Assembly (NCBI GenBank): GCA_030613745.1
Contig: JAUWLK010000007.1
Coordinates: 1 to 23,562 of the forward strand
Direction: 5' to 3'
DNA: 23,562 nucleotides
Origin: Flavobacteriaceae bacterium
GTDB taxonomy: Bacteria; Bacteroidota; Bacteroidia; Flavobacteriales; Flavobacteriaceae
The notes beneath the pieces were generated by a model. That model was not told the origin of the DNA. It saw only the letters and a list, made by a program, of their open reading frames with translations, and did no database searches. The translations under genes and the position numbers were made by a program. This document shows positions 14,932 to 22,384 of the stretch, piece by piece; the first letter of the stretch is position 1; every line of letters begins with the position of its first letter.

Positions 14932-17121
14932 CTACAAGTCAGTTCCCTTCCCTTTGGGAAGGGTTAGGGATGGGTTCGGCATTTGTTGCTTCCATAAATT
15001 ATAATAATGTCCTTTTTTAGCATAGAGTTCTTTATGTGAGCCTTGCTCTATTACTTCTCCTTTTTCTAATACCACAATCATATCTGCATGTACAACGGTA
15101 CTTAATCTATGTGCAATAATGATAATTGTTTTGTGCTTTTCTCGTAAATTTTGTATGGTACGTTGTATATAATTTTCGGAAGTACTATCTAATGATGAGG
15201 TTGCTTCATCTAACACCAAAATTTCGGGTTGTTTGTATAAAGCTCTTGCAATAGCAATACGTTGTTTTTGCCCGCCCGAAAGTGTTGCTCCGTTTTCACC
15301 TAAATAAGTGTTGAAGCCGTTAGGTAAAGTTTCTATAAATTCTAAAATACCTATGTTTTTACAAATCTCTAAAATGAGTTCCATATTGGGTTGAAAATCT
15401 CCCACGGCAATATTATCTATCACATTACCTGCAAATAAGTCTATTTTTTGAGGTACAACACTTACCAATTCTCGTAAACTTTTGTTTTCAATATATTTTA
15501 AATCAATTGAACCAATACTAATACTTCCACTTTGTAGCGGGTACATATTTTGTAATAATGAAATCAAAGTAGATTTACCCGAGCCACTCTCACCTACTAT
15601 TGCTGTTATTTTTCCTTTAGGTATGGTTAAATTAAAATTATCAAACACTTCAACTCTTGTTCCGTATCTAAATTTCACATTTTTAAAAGCTATATCTCCT
15701 ATTTTATCAGCAGTTAATTTGAATTTATTTTCGGTTTCTTCTCTTTCTAAGTCCATTATTTCAAACAACCTATCGGCTGCAATCATAGCATTTTGTATGC
15801 TTTTGTTTGCACCAATTAAACTGGAAATAGGTCCGGTAAAATAACCAATGATTGCGTAAAATGACATTAGCTCACCAGGTGTAATTTCTTGGTCAATTAC
15901 AAAATAAGTACCACTCCATAATAAAATAATGGTAAATAAACGTGAAACGGTTTGTGATGAAGTACCACTAAAAATACTATTTAAAGCAGAAGTATAACCT
16001 ATATATAATAAATTGATAAATCGAGTTTCGGTTTTAATATTGGCAAAATCTTCTAAACCAAAACGTTTAATTGTACCTACAGCATTTAATGACTCAACCA
16101 ATTGGCTTTCTAAATCGGCAGCGCGCTCCATTATTTTACGTTCGGTTTTTTTGTTTAAGCGGTTGGTTATCCAATAAATGATTAAATACACAGGAATTAT
16201 AGCCAACATAATCATTGCCAGTTTCCAGTAATAACTAAACATCAAGGCAAATGAAAAAATAACGATAAAAAAGTTTACGGTTAATGATAAAGAAGTGCTG
16301 TTAATAAACACTCGTATTTTGACAGCGTCATTGATACGTGATATGATTTCACCTACACGCATGGTATCAAAAAACTGCTGAGGTAACTTAAGTAAATGTT
16401 TATAATAGCCCAAAATAAGTCGAGCATCTATTTGTTGTCCAGTTTTTATGAGAAATATATCTTTAAAAACTCCTATAATTACTTGTATTAATAACAATAC
16501 CAGCATAATAACACTCAATAGGTTTAGCAGTTTTGTATTACCACCAACTAAAACATGATCAGTTATTTTTTGAATATATATAGAAGTTGACAAACCCAAT
16601 AAAGTATAAATAATAGCACCCACCAAAGCTTGAAACAATACAAACTTATGAGGTTTTAATAAAAACCAAAAACGTTTTAATATGGATACTTTTTCATTGC
16701 CAGTAGTAAAACTTTCATTTGGCATTAATAATACCAAAACACCTGTCCATTCTTTTTTAAACTCTTCATGTGTTTTTTTATGAATTTTTCCTGTTCCAGG
16801 ATCCATTATTGTTATAAACTTCTTGTCAACCTTGTAAATAACTACATAATGTTGTAACCTTTCTTTTACAATTATATGTGCAATGGCAGGTTTTGGAATT
16901 TTGAATAAACTATCAAAATCTCCTCTAACACCTTTGGCCTCTAAACCTAATTTTTGAGCAGCTTCAATTAACCCCAATACGTTTGTTCCTTTTTTATCAG
17001 TACCTGCAAATTGTCTGATTCTAGCAATAGGAATTTCTAATTTGTAGTGAGAAGTAATAGAAGCCAAGCAAGCAGCTCCACAATCAGTAATATCATGTTG
17101 TTTTATTTTTATATTAGACAT
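14932..17121 (-). CDS. C39-peptidase ABC exporter (bacteriocin processing and secretion)
   Basis: A 729-residue peptidase-containing ABC transporter (PCAT), which cuts double-glycine leaders and exports the core peptide. It has an N-terminal C39 cysteine protease: Gln8, Cys14 in DCGAAC, His91 in HYVVIY and Asp107 in MDPG, all intact. A six-helix transmembrane domain spans about 155-430. The ATPase has Walker A GESGSGKS (510-517), LSGGQ (614-618), Walker B ILVLDE (634-639) and AHR (670-672). I place the start at 17121 (MSNIKIKQHD), one base after the HlyD stop. An upstream ATG at 17157 would overlap that gene and add 12 residues foreign to the family. The last 15 residues (PNPSLTLPKGKG...) are encoded by a palindromic repeat that has replaced the original C-terminus. 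Its likely cargo is peptides A and B. Confidence 0.93.
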   Translation of the reverse strand: MSNIKIKQHDITDCGAACLASITSHYKLEIPIARIRQFAGTDKKGTNVLGLIEAAQKLGLEAKGVRGDFDSLFKIPKPAIAHIIVKERLQHYVVIYKVDKKFITIMDPGTGKIHKKTHEEFKKEWTGVLVLLMPNESFTTGNEKVSILKRFWFLLKPHKFVLFQALVGAIIYTLLGLSTSIYIQKITDHVLVGGNTKLLNLLSVIMLVLLLIQVIIGVFKDIFLIKTGQQIDARLILGYYKHLLKLPQQFFDTMRVGEIISRINDAVKIRVFINSTSLSLTVNFFIVIFSFALMFSYYWKLAMIMLAIIPVYLIIYWITNRLNKKTERKIMERAADLESQLVESLNAVGTIKRFGLEDFANIKTETRFINLLYIGYTSALNSIFSGTSSQTVSRLFTIILLWSGTYFVIDQEITPGELMSFYAIIGYFTGPISSLIGANKSIQNAMIAADRLFEIMDLEREETENKFKLTADKIGDIAFKNVKFRYGTRVEVFDNFNLTIPKGKITAIVGESGSGKSTLISLLQNMYPLQSGSISIGSIDLKYIENKSLRELVSVVPQKIDLFAGNVIDNIAVGDFQPNMELILEICKNIGILEFIETLPNGFNTYLGENGATLSGGQKQRIAIARALYKQPEILVLDEATSSLDSTSENYIQRTIQNLREKHKTIIIIAHRLSTVVHADMIVVLEKGEVIEQGSHKELYAKKGHYYNLWKQQMPNPSLTLPKGKGTDL
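14942..14974 (+). repeat. 33-bp palindromic repeat at the end of the ABC exporter gene
   Basis: This unit has CCCTTCCC, loop TTT, GGGAAGGG, then TTAGGGATGGG, and differs from the unit in icmF (11817-11849) at a single position. It is read on the minus strand as PSLTLPKGKG close to the stop codon, so it supplies a new C-terminal tail to the exporter. Confidence 0.8.
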
Positions 17122-17122
17122 A

Positions 17123-18277
17123 TTAATTATTGAGTTTACTCGGATTAAACCAGTCATCTACTTTATCATAAAGTAAATCAAAGACAGAACGGTTAATAAT
17201 AAAAAAACGAGCATTTAAGGTCATTCCTTTTTTAAGTTTTCCCTCAAAACCATTTTTCAATTGTAATTGTTTTTGGTCAAGAGAGCATATTACCTTAAAC
17301 ATGGGTATGTTATTTATCATCACAATATCTTTACCTATGGTTTTAATTTCACCAGTAGCCATTCCCCATTGATTATAATTGAAAGCATTAATTTGATATT
17401 TAACTTTACTGTCTATTTTTAGTAAACCAATATCTGAAGGTGATATATAACACTCGGCTATTAATTCTGTATCTGGAGAAATCTCAGCAATTGAAGTACC
17501 TGAGGTAATAAAGTTACCAACTTCAAAACCTTTTATATTTTGAATTGTTCCGCTAATAGAAGCTGTAATTATGTGGTTTTCTTGTTCGTTTTTATATTGA
17601 GATAAAGCACTTTTTAATTCTTTTGATTTGTTGTCCTGTTGTGTTAATTCTGCTTGCCATTGGTTGCGTTGTTGTTCTTTAAAATGGTTTAAACTGTTTA
17701 ATGTCAAATCTAAATTGTACCTGCTATTTTCATATTCTACTTTGGCTATCACTTCTTTTTTATATAATTTTTGCTGTCGGTTAAAATCTCTTTTTGATTT
17801 TTTATATCGAGTTTGTAGTTCTAGTAATTTTTGAGCATACTGTAAATATTGTTTTTGATATAAAAATGAGTGTAAAGAATCTTGTGAAAGTTTTTTTGTG
17901 TTAGAAAGATATGCTAAATCACTTATAAAAAGATTGGTTTCTTCTAATTGAGAAGATATTAAGTTCAATTTTTCTTTTCCAATAGTATTGTCAATGATTA
18001 ATAGAGTGTCTCCTTGATGTACATATTTGTTTTCTTTGATAAAAATACATGTGATTTTACCTGAATACAATGAAGATATTAGATTTCTTTCTTTTTCTGA
18101 TTTTAGAATACCTTGTGCTGAAGAGTAAATATCTAAAAATATGAAAGGTAAACTTGCTCCAATACCAATTACACTTAGTAATACAATACCGTAAATTATT
18201 TTACTTTTTACGCTATGTTTAAAACGATGAACTTCTACAGTATTTTCAATAATTTCTTTGGGGAATATTTGTTTCAT
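17123..18277 (-). CDS. HlyD-family membrane fusion (adaptor) protein
   Basis: A 384-residue periplasmic adaptor for the ABC exporter. It has a short cytoplasmic N-terminus (MKQIFPKEIIENTVEVHRFK) and one transmembrane helix at about 27-48. A biotinyl-lipoyl-like half follows (GKITCIFIKENKYVHQGDTLLIID), then a long coiled-coil hairpin at about 85-215 rich in Gln, Lys and Leu. The second lipoyl half and beta-barrel contain ISGTIQNIKGFEVGNFI and FKVICSLDQKQLQLKNGFEG. It is one base from the exporter gene and first in the transcript. Gram-negative export of this kind also needs an outer-membrane TolC-type channel, and none is in the window. Confidence 0.9.
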   Translation of the reverse strand: MKQIFPKEIIENTVEVHRFKHSVKSKIIYGIVLLSVIGIGASLPFIFLDIYSSAQGILKSEKERNLISSLYSGKITCIFIKENKYVHQGDTLLIIDNTIGKEKLNLISSQLEETNLFISDLAYLSNTKKLSQDSLHSFLYQKQYLQYAQKLLELQTRYKKSKRDFNRQQKLYKKEVIAKVEYENSRYNLDLTLNSLNHFKEQQRNQWQAELTQQDNKSKELKSALSQYKNEQENHIITASISGTIQNIKGFEVGNFITSGTSIAEISPDTELIAECYISPSDIGLLKIDSKVKYQINAFNYNQWGMATGEIKTIGKDIVMINNIPMFKVICSLDQKQLQLKNGFEGKLKKGMTLNARFFIINRSVFDLLYDKVDDWFNPSKLNN

Positions 18278-18407
18278 TGCAATTTTTTGTAAATAAAAAG
18301 TCTCTTTACAAATTTTAGAATAAAATCATAACAAGTCAATCCCCTAAAAGTTCTAAATTATTCCTTTTAAGACCTAGTGAAAATAGGTGTTTATAAAAAT
18401 CATGGTA

Positions 18408-18617
18408 TTTGGGTAGTTTTCATATCGAATATCTCATAATATACTAATAATAAATATGTTACAAAATTATTTTAGTAGTTGTATTTTTACTTCAGAAGCA
18501 TACTGTTTTTTTTAATGCTTACCTTTTATGTATTAATACACCAATAATTATGAGATTCCATTGTAAAAATTCACAATGATGCTTAGGTAAAAAGTATTTA
18601 GAATTAAACTACCCAAA
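18408..18617. promoter_or_regulatory. 11-bp inverted repeat in the hlyD/XRE divergent region
   Basis: TTTGGGTAGTT at 18408-18418 and its exact complement AACTACCCAAA at 18607-18617 lie in the 345-bp spacer between hlyD and the XRE gene. The second arm ends 5 bases before the XRE start codon. The spacer also has TAATTTTG on the minus strand (18469 to 18462), matching the Bacteroidetes -7 pattern, 185 bases before hlyD and without a clear -33 partner. The arms could be operators of the XRE protein; the remaining sequence is AT-rich with no other signal. Confidence 0.35.
18550..18580. repeat. REP-type hairpin ATGAGATTCC... (fourth copy)
   Basis: ATGAGATTCC at 18550-18559 leads into CATTGT (18559-18564) pairing with ACAATG (18573-18578). 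It has the same opening as the elements at 8687, 8779 and 14401, with a different stem sequence. Confidence 0.5.
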
Positions 18618-18622
18618 ACACT

Positions 18623-18817
18623 ATGAAAACTATTTTAATGAATATTGTTTTAGCACGAACAAAAAGGGGATATTCACAAGAATATATGGCTGAAAAACTG
18701 AGTATTGGACAAAAAGCTTATTGGAAATTGGAAAAAGGTCATACAAAACTATCAGTTGAAAGATTAAAAAAAATAACTTTGATATTAGATTTAAACATCT
18801 CTACTCTATTAGAATAA
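18623..18817 (+). CDS. Small XRE-family HTH regulator
   Basis: A 64-residue protein that is almost entirely one lambda-repressor-like HTH domain: ARTKRGYSQEYMAEKLSI for the first helices, IGQKAYWKLEKGHTKLSVER for the recognition helix and following turn, and KKITLILDLNISTLL closing the fold. It is transcribed divergently from the hlyD-exporter unit and is the only plus-strand gene in the cassette, which suits a local repressor or activator of export. Its 3' end overlaps (on the opposite strand) the remnant of a second HTH gene at 18801-18899. Confidence 0.82.
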   Translation: MKTILMNIVLARTKRGYSQEYMAEKLSIGQKAYWKLEKGHTKLSVERLKKITLILDLNISTLLE

Positions 18818-18899
18818 AAACCAATGGCGAACCTGTTTTTTCTTGTTGAATTAATTTGTGTGCTTTTCGTAAGCGTTCTAGTTGTTTTAGTGTTTTCAT
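18801..18899 (-). pseudogene. Truncated copy of the small HTH gene
   Basis: The reading frame starts with MKTLKQLERLRK exactly as the HTH gene at 14505-14828. It stays similar through KTGSP (residue 25) and then stops after 32 residues with unrelated sequence. Bases 18864-18900 are identical to 14793-14829. The upstream DNA (about 18940-19025) also matches the region upstream of the intact gene. An extra degenerate 33-bp-type repeat at 18901-18935 sits just before the start. It is a relic of a duplicated cassette. Confidence 0.75.
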
Positions 18900-18900
18900 T

Positions 18901-18935
18901 CCCATCCTAAATCCTTCCCAAAATGGAAGACTTCC
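18901..18935 (-). repeat. Degenerate 33-bp-type palindromic repeat
   Basis: CCCATCCTAAATCCTTCCC followed by AAAATGGAAGACTTCC is the reverse-oriented, degenerate form of the units at 11817 and 14942. It is inserted directly upstream of the truncated HTH gene start and is absent at the corresponding place of the intact gene. Confidence 0.6.
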
Positions 18936-18939
18936 TTTT

Positions 18940-19025
18940 TTAAATTAATAATTTGTTTTTTTAACTGTTTATGCGTGTAATTATTTATTCTCATCTGCCT
19001 TATAGTCATCTTCCCAAAGGGAAGA
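18940..19025. repeat. Duplicate of the region upstream of the HTH gene
   Basis: The stretch with TTAACTGTTTATGCGTGTA, then CTGCCTTATAGTCATCTTCCC and the AAAGGGAAGA palindrome matches 14838-14920, with small gaps. Beyond it no exporter gene follows here, unlike at the intact locus. Bases 19026-19150 hold only a 7-bp-arm hairpin (ATCATCC at 19076-19082, GGATGAT at 19093-19099) in AT-rich DNA. Confidence 0.65.
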
Positions 19026-19150
19026 AAAAAGCTTTTATCATTTATACTAATCATAATAAATAATCATCTTTGCGAATCATCCTACTTCAAACGGATGATG
19101 TGATAGAAGAAGGTTTGGTTTAAAGCAGAAAATTATAGGTATAGCTCTGC

Positions 19151-19251
19151 TGTAGATTATTCAGGAGAAAAAGGACTTATAGAAAATATAGTTATTGTTA
19201 AAGAATTATAAATAACTATAACCACACGATGCAATCGTGCGGCAGCAGAGG
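19151..19251 (+). repeat. Double-hairpin repeat, right copy
   Basis: This is the second copy of the block at 12517-12602. TATAGTTATT (19187-19196) and AATAACTATA (19211-19220) are kept, but the loop has grown from 4 to 14 bases. CCACACGAT (19222-19230) and ATCGTGCGG (19234-19242) form the second hairpin; one base differs from the left copy but would still pair as G-U on the minus-strand RNA. It lies about 150 bases downstream of the trkH stop. Confidence 0.75.
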
Positions 19252-19290
19252 GGATACGTAAAATCCCTAAATCGATTCTCAATCTATAAA

Positions 19291-19331
19291 AATAAAAAAA
19301 TCCAGACGGTTTTATGAAAATCATCTGGATT
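19291..19331 (-). terminator. Rho-independent terminator of the trkA-trkH operon
   Basis: On the minus strand AATCCAGA (19331-19324), an 17-base loop, and TCTGGATT (19306-19299) are followed by a run of T. It lies 68 bases after the trkH stop and has the classical stem plus U-tract layout. Confidence 0.72.
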
Positions 19332-19398
19332 TATTTTAATACCTTTTTATAAATTAGTTTACTTCTGAAAGTGCCTAAATAACTTAATTAAAAAAAAA

Positions 19399-20910
19399 TT
19401 AATTATTTCTCCAAAAATATGGAGTAAATATTATAAGAACTGTAAATAGTTCTAATCTACCTAATAACATCAAAAATGCCGACCACCACTTACCAATAGG
19501 AGGTAGGCTACTGTAGTTATTAACGGGGCTTAAATCACCAAAAGCTGGTCCTACATTACCTACTGATGATGCTGAAGTACCCATTGCAGTTATAAAATCA
19601 ATACCCATAAGTCCAAATACCAAAGCACCAAATGCAAAAACAATAAGATATAAAATAAAAAATGCCATGATGTTAAATACAATTCCACGTGTAACCGATT
19701 TATTATTATAACGCACAGGTATTATTGCATTAGGATGGATAGTTCTTTTAAATTCTAGAAATCCATTTTTTATCATAATGATATGGCGAACAATTTTTAC
19801 TCCACCAGCTGTTGAACCGGCAGAGGCTCCCAAAAACATAATAATAAAAAATAATACAGTCAAAAATGGAGTCCAAATAGTAAAGTCGGCTGAAACAAAA
19901 CCCGTAGTGGTAATTACTGCCAATACTTGAAATAAAGAATGCCTAAATGAACTTTCTAATTCACCCAAAACCATAGGATGAGCAATAGCCTGAATATCAG
20001 TTGGTTCTTTTGATACATCAGCATAGTAAAATATTATAAATGCTGCAAAAAGAGTAAATCCAATAATTGCATAAAAATAGTATCTAAACTCTTCATCCTG
20101 AAAATATTTTTTAAATTTTCCTTTAGCAGCATAGTAACTCAGTACAAAATTTGTACCTGCGATAAACATAAATAAAATGATGATATATTGTATTAATGGC
20201 TGATTATTCCAATAAGCAATACTTGCATTTTTAGTTGAAAATCCTCCAGTAGATAAAGTACTCATGGCATGGTTAATAGCATCAAAATAACCCATACCTG
20301 CAATTTTTAATAAAATTGCTTCGGCAAAAGTTAAACCCATGTATAAAAGCCATAATCTTTTTGCAGTATCTGTAATTCTTGGGTGTAACTTATCAGAAGA
20401 TGGACCAGGGGCTTCTGCAGCAAATAATTGCATACCTCCAATTCCCAGTAATGGTAAAATAGCAATAGCTAAAACTATAATTCCCATACCACCTATCCAA
20501 TGTGTTGTACTACGCCAAAATAATATGCTTTTTGGCATAGCTTCAATATCATTTATTATAGAGGCACCAGTTGTTGTGTAACCAGACATGGTTTCAAAAA
20601 AAGCATTAGTAAAAGATGGAATTGACTCAGTAAAAATATAAGGTAAAGCACCAGATAAAGACATAACTACCCAACCTAGAGTTACTACCAAATAACCTTC
20701 TCGTTTTTTAATGACCTTTTCAAAACCTTTTGTGGCAAGTTGAAGTAAACCACCAATTGATATTGCTATAATACCTGCAATTAAAATTCCTTTTAAAGCT
20801 CCATCATCATAATACCAACTTATTATGGCTGAAAAAAGCATAAATGCTCCGTTAAACAGGAGTAATATACCCATTAATTGTAAGATGATTTTTATATTGA
20901 GCTTTTTCAT
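19399..20910 (-). CDS. trkH: TrkH-family potassium uptake channel subunit
   Basis: A 503-residue inner-membrane protein, normal length for TrkH/KtrB-type K+ transporters. It has multiple hydrophobic segments and the four pore-loop repeats: MSGYTTTGASIINDIEAMP with SILFWRSTTHWIGGMGIIVL, STLSTGGFSTKNASIAYW, AVITTTGFVSADFTIW with GASAGSTAGGVKIVRHIIM, and GTSASSVGNVGPAFG. The C-terminus LGRLELFTVLIIFTPYFWRNN is typical. It moves K+ and is gated by the TrkA subunit encoded 9 bp upstream in the same operon. Its last 123 coding bases are duplicated at 12394-12522, which marks this gene end as a past recombination site. Confidence 0.95.
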   Translation of the reverse strand: MKKLNIKIILQLMGILLLFNGAFMLFSAIISWYYDDGALKGILIAGIIAISIGGLLQLATKGFEKVIKKREGYLVVTLGWVVMSLSGALPYIFTESIPSFTNAFFETMSGYTTTGASIINDIEAMPKSILFWRSTTHWIGGMGIIVLAIAILPLLGIGGMQLFAAEAPGPSSDKLHPRITDTAKRLWLLYMGLTFAEAILLKIAGMGYFDAINHAMSTLSTGGFSTKNASIAYWNNQPLIQYIIILFMFIAGTNFVLSYYAAKGKFKKYFQDEEFRYYFYAIIGFTLFAAFIIFYYADVSKEPTDIQAIAHPMVLGELESSFRHSLFQVLAVITTTGFVSADFTIWTPFLTVLFFIIMFLGASAGSTAGGVKIVRHIIMIKNGFLEFKRTIHPNAIIPVRYNNKSVTRGIVFNIMAFFILYLIVFAFGALVFGLMGIDFITAMGTSASSVGNVGPAFGDLSPVNNYSSLPPIGKWWSAFLMLLGRLELFTVLIIFTPYFWRNN

Positions 20911-20919
20911 TTGCAGTTT

Positions 20920-22269
20920 TTAAAAAAAGAAGTTTTCAACTTTTGATATGGTTTTAGGGAAACAGCAAACAACAACTTTATCATCTTTTTGTATTTGAAA
21001 GTCTCCTAAAACAATTAATCCTACATCATCTCTTATAACTCCACCAATTATTGCATTTCGAGGAAATTTCAAATCTTTTATTTTCTTTTTTATTATTTTG
21101 GAAGTATCATGAGCTTTAAACTCTAAAATTTCAGCATTGATATTGTTTAAGATAGTCATTTCAAGTACTTCACCTTTTCTTATATATCTAAAAATACTAT
21201 TTGCAGCTAGTAGTTTTTTATTGATTAAAGTATCAATACCTATATTTTTACTTAAATTAAAATAATCAACGTTTTGAACCAATGCAATGGTGCGTTTAAC
21301 ACCTTTAGATTTTGCTACTAAACATGACATTATATTTGTTTCAGATCTACCGGTAACAGCAATAACAGCATCCATTTCATCAACATTTTCTTCTTCCAAT
21401 AACTCTACATCTCTGCTATCACCATAAATAACTAAAGTATCAGGTAATTCTTCTGCTAGCTCAATTGCTCTTGCCTTTTTATATTCAAATAATTTAACAT
21501 TTAAATTAGCTTTACATAATTCTCTAGCTGTTCTTTCACCAATTTTACTACCTCCTAAAATCAATACGTTTTTTATTGGTTCATTTTTTGTTCCGGTTAA
21601 TTTATTTAGTTCTTCAACTCCTTCTTCTAGTGTTATAAAATAAGCCTGATCACCAGCTTTAAAAACGGTATCTCCACGTGGAATTATTGTTTCACTAAAT
21701 TCATTTCTTTTAATAGCAATTGGCATAAAATGAATTTCTGAAAAAGCAGCAGCTGCATCTTTAACAGAAGTACCTACAAATGGAGCAGTTTCTGATAAGG
21801 TAAGTCCAACCATTGTAAGTTTACCTCCTTCAAACTCATGTGTATCATTAAAAGCAGCTTTTTTTAAAAGGGATTTAATTTCCTTTGTTGCTAATTCATC
21901 GGTAGAGATTAATTCATCAATACCTAAGTCGGCAAAATCTATATCACTTTTGTTGTCTGTAAATTCAGAGTTACTAATACGAGCTATCGTTTTTTTAGCT
22001 CCTAATTTTTTTGAAATAACACAAGCTGTGATATTTGTAGTTTCAGATGAAGTAACTGCAATAAATAAATCAGTAATTTCAATATTGGCATTTTTTAAAG
22101 CGGAAATTGAAGTGGCATCTTCTAGTAAGGTTTTGATATCTAAGCGGGTATCTGCATATACTAATCTATCTTTATCTTTATCAATTAAAATAATTTCATG
22201 TGATTCATAGGAAAGTAATTTGGAAAGATGAAACCCTACTTCTCCTGCACCAGCAATTATAATTTTCAT
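20920..22269 (-). CDS. trkA: TrkA, cytoplasmic NAD-binding regulator of Trk potassium uptake
   Basis: A 449-residue protein with two RCK units in tandem. The first begins MKIIIAGAGEVGFHLSKLL (GxGxxG at 7-12, acidic end of strand 2 at Asp30) and has a TrkA-C domain at about 140-222. The second starts at about 233 with VLILGGSKIGERTARELC (GGSKIG 239-244) and ends in another TrkA-C domain (about 370-449). It binds NAD(H) and gates TrkH at the membrane. It is the first gene of the trkA-trkH operon. The start at 22269 fits the Rossmann strand without extension. Confidence 0.95.
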   Translation of the reverse strand: MKIIIAGAGEVGFHLSKLLSYESHEIILIDKDKDRLVYADTRLDIKTLLEDATSISALKNANIEITDLFIAVTSSETTNITACVISKKLGAKKTIARISNSEFTDNKSDIDFADLGIDELISTDELATKEIKSLLKKAAFNDTHEFEGGKLTMVGLTLSETAPFVGTSVKDAAAAFSEIHFMPIAIKRNEFSETIIPRGDTVFKAGDQAYFITLEEGVEELNKLTGTKNEPIKNVLILGGSKIGERTARELCKANLNVKLFEYKKARAIELAEELPDTLVIYGDSRDVELLEEENVDEMDAVIAVTGRSETNIMSCLVAKSKGVKRTIALVQNVDYFNLSKNIGIDTLINKKLLAANSIFRYIRKGEVLEMTILNNINAEILEFKAHDTSKIIKKKIKDLKFPRNAIIGGVIRDDVGLIVLGDFQIQKDDKVVVCCFPKTISKVENFFF

Positions 22270-22345
22270 TGGTTTAGTTTTTTACATCAAAAAAATAAAT
22301 TTTGATAAATATCTATTTGACTTTTTAAAATGAGATTATGATATA

Positions 22346-22353
22346 CAAATGTA
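22346..22353 (-). promoter_or_regulatory. Candidate -7 element for trkA
   Basis: TACATTTG on the minus strand fits the Bacteroidetes TAnnTTTG pattern, 77-84 bases before the trkA start, in the short spacer shared with radC. No convincing -33 element was seen. Confidence 0.35.
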
Positions 22354-22384
22354 TTATTTTCTTTTATCTTTAAAGAAAAATTTT

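Noticed and set aside
15482..15844. Plus-strand frame of 120 codons opposite the ABC exporter
   Set aside because: It mirrors the ATPase domain of the exporter; no start context or own similarity was seen.
17122..17157. Upstream ATG that would add 12 residues to the C39 exporter
   Set aside because: It overlaps the end of hlyD, and family members begin close to the MSNIKIKQHD position before the catalytic Cys.
12523..19392. Complete integrative element or prophage
   Set aside because: No integrase, transposase, relaxase or phage gene is visible; only the direct repeats support mobility, so I report a possible past insertion and not a mobile element.
22349..22384. Earlier ATG for radC adding 12 residues
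   Set aside because: The added residues are not like the family and the site overlaps a candidate trkA promoter element.
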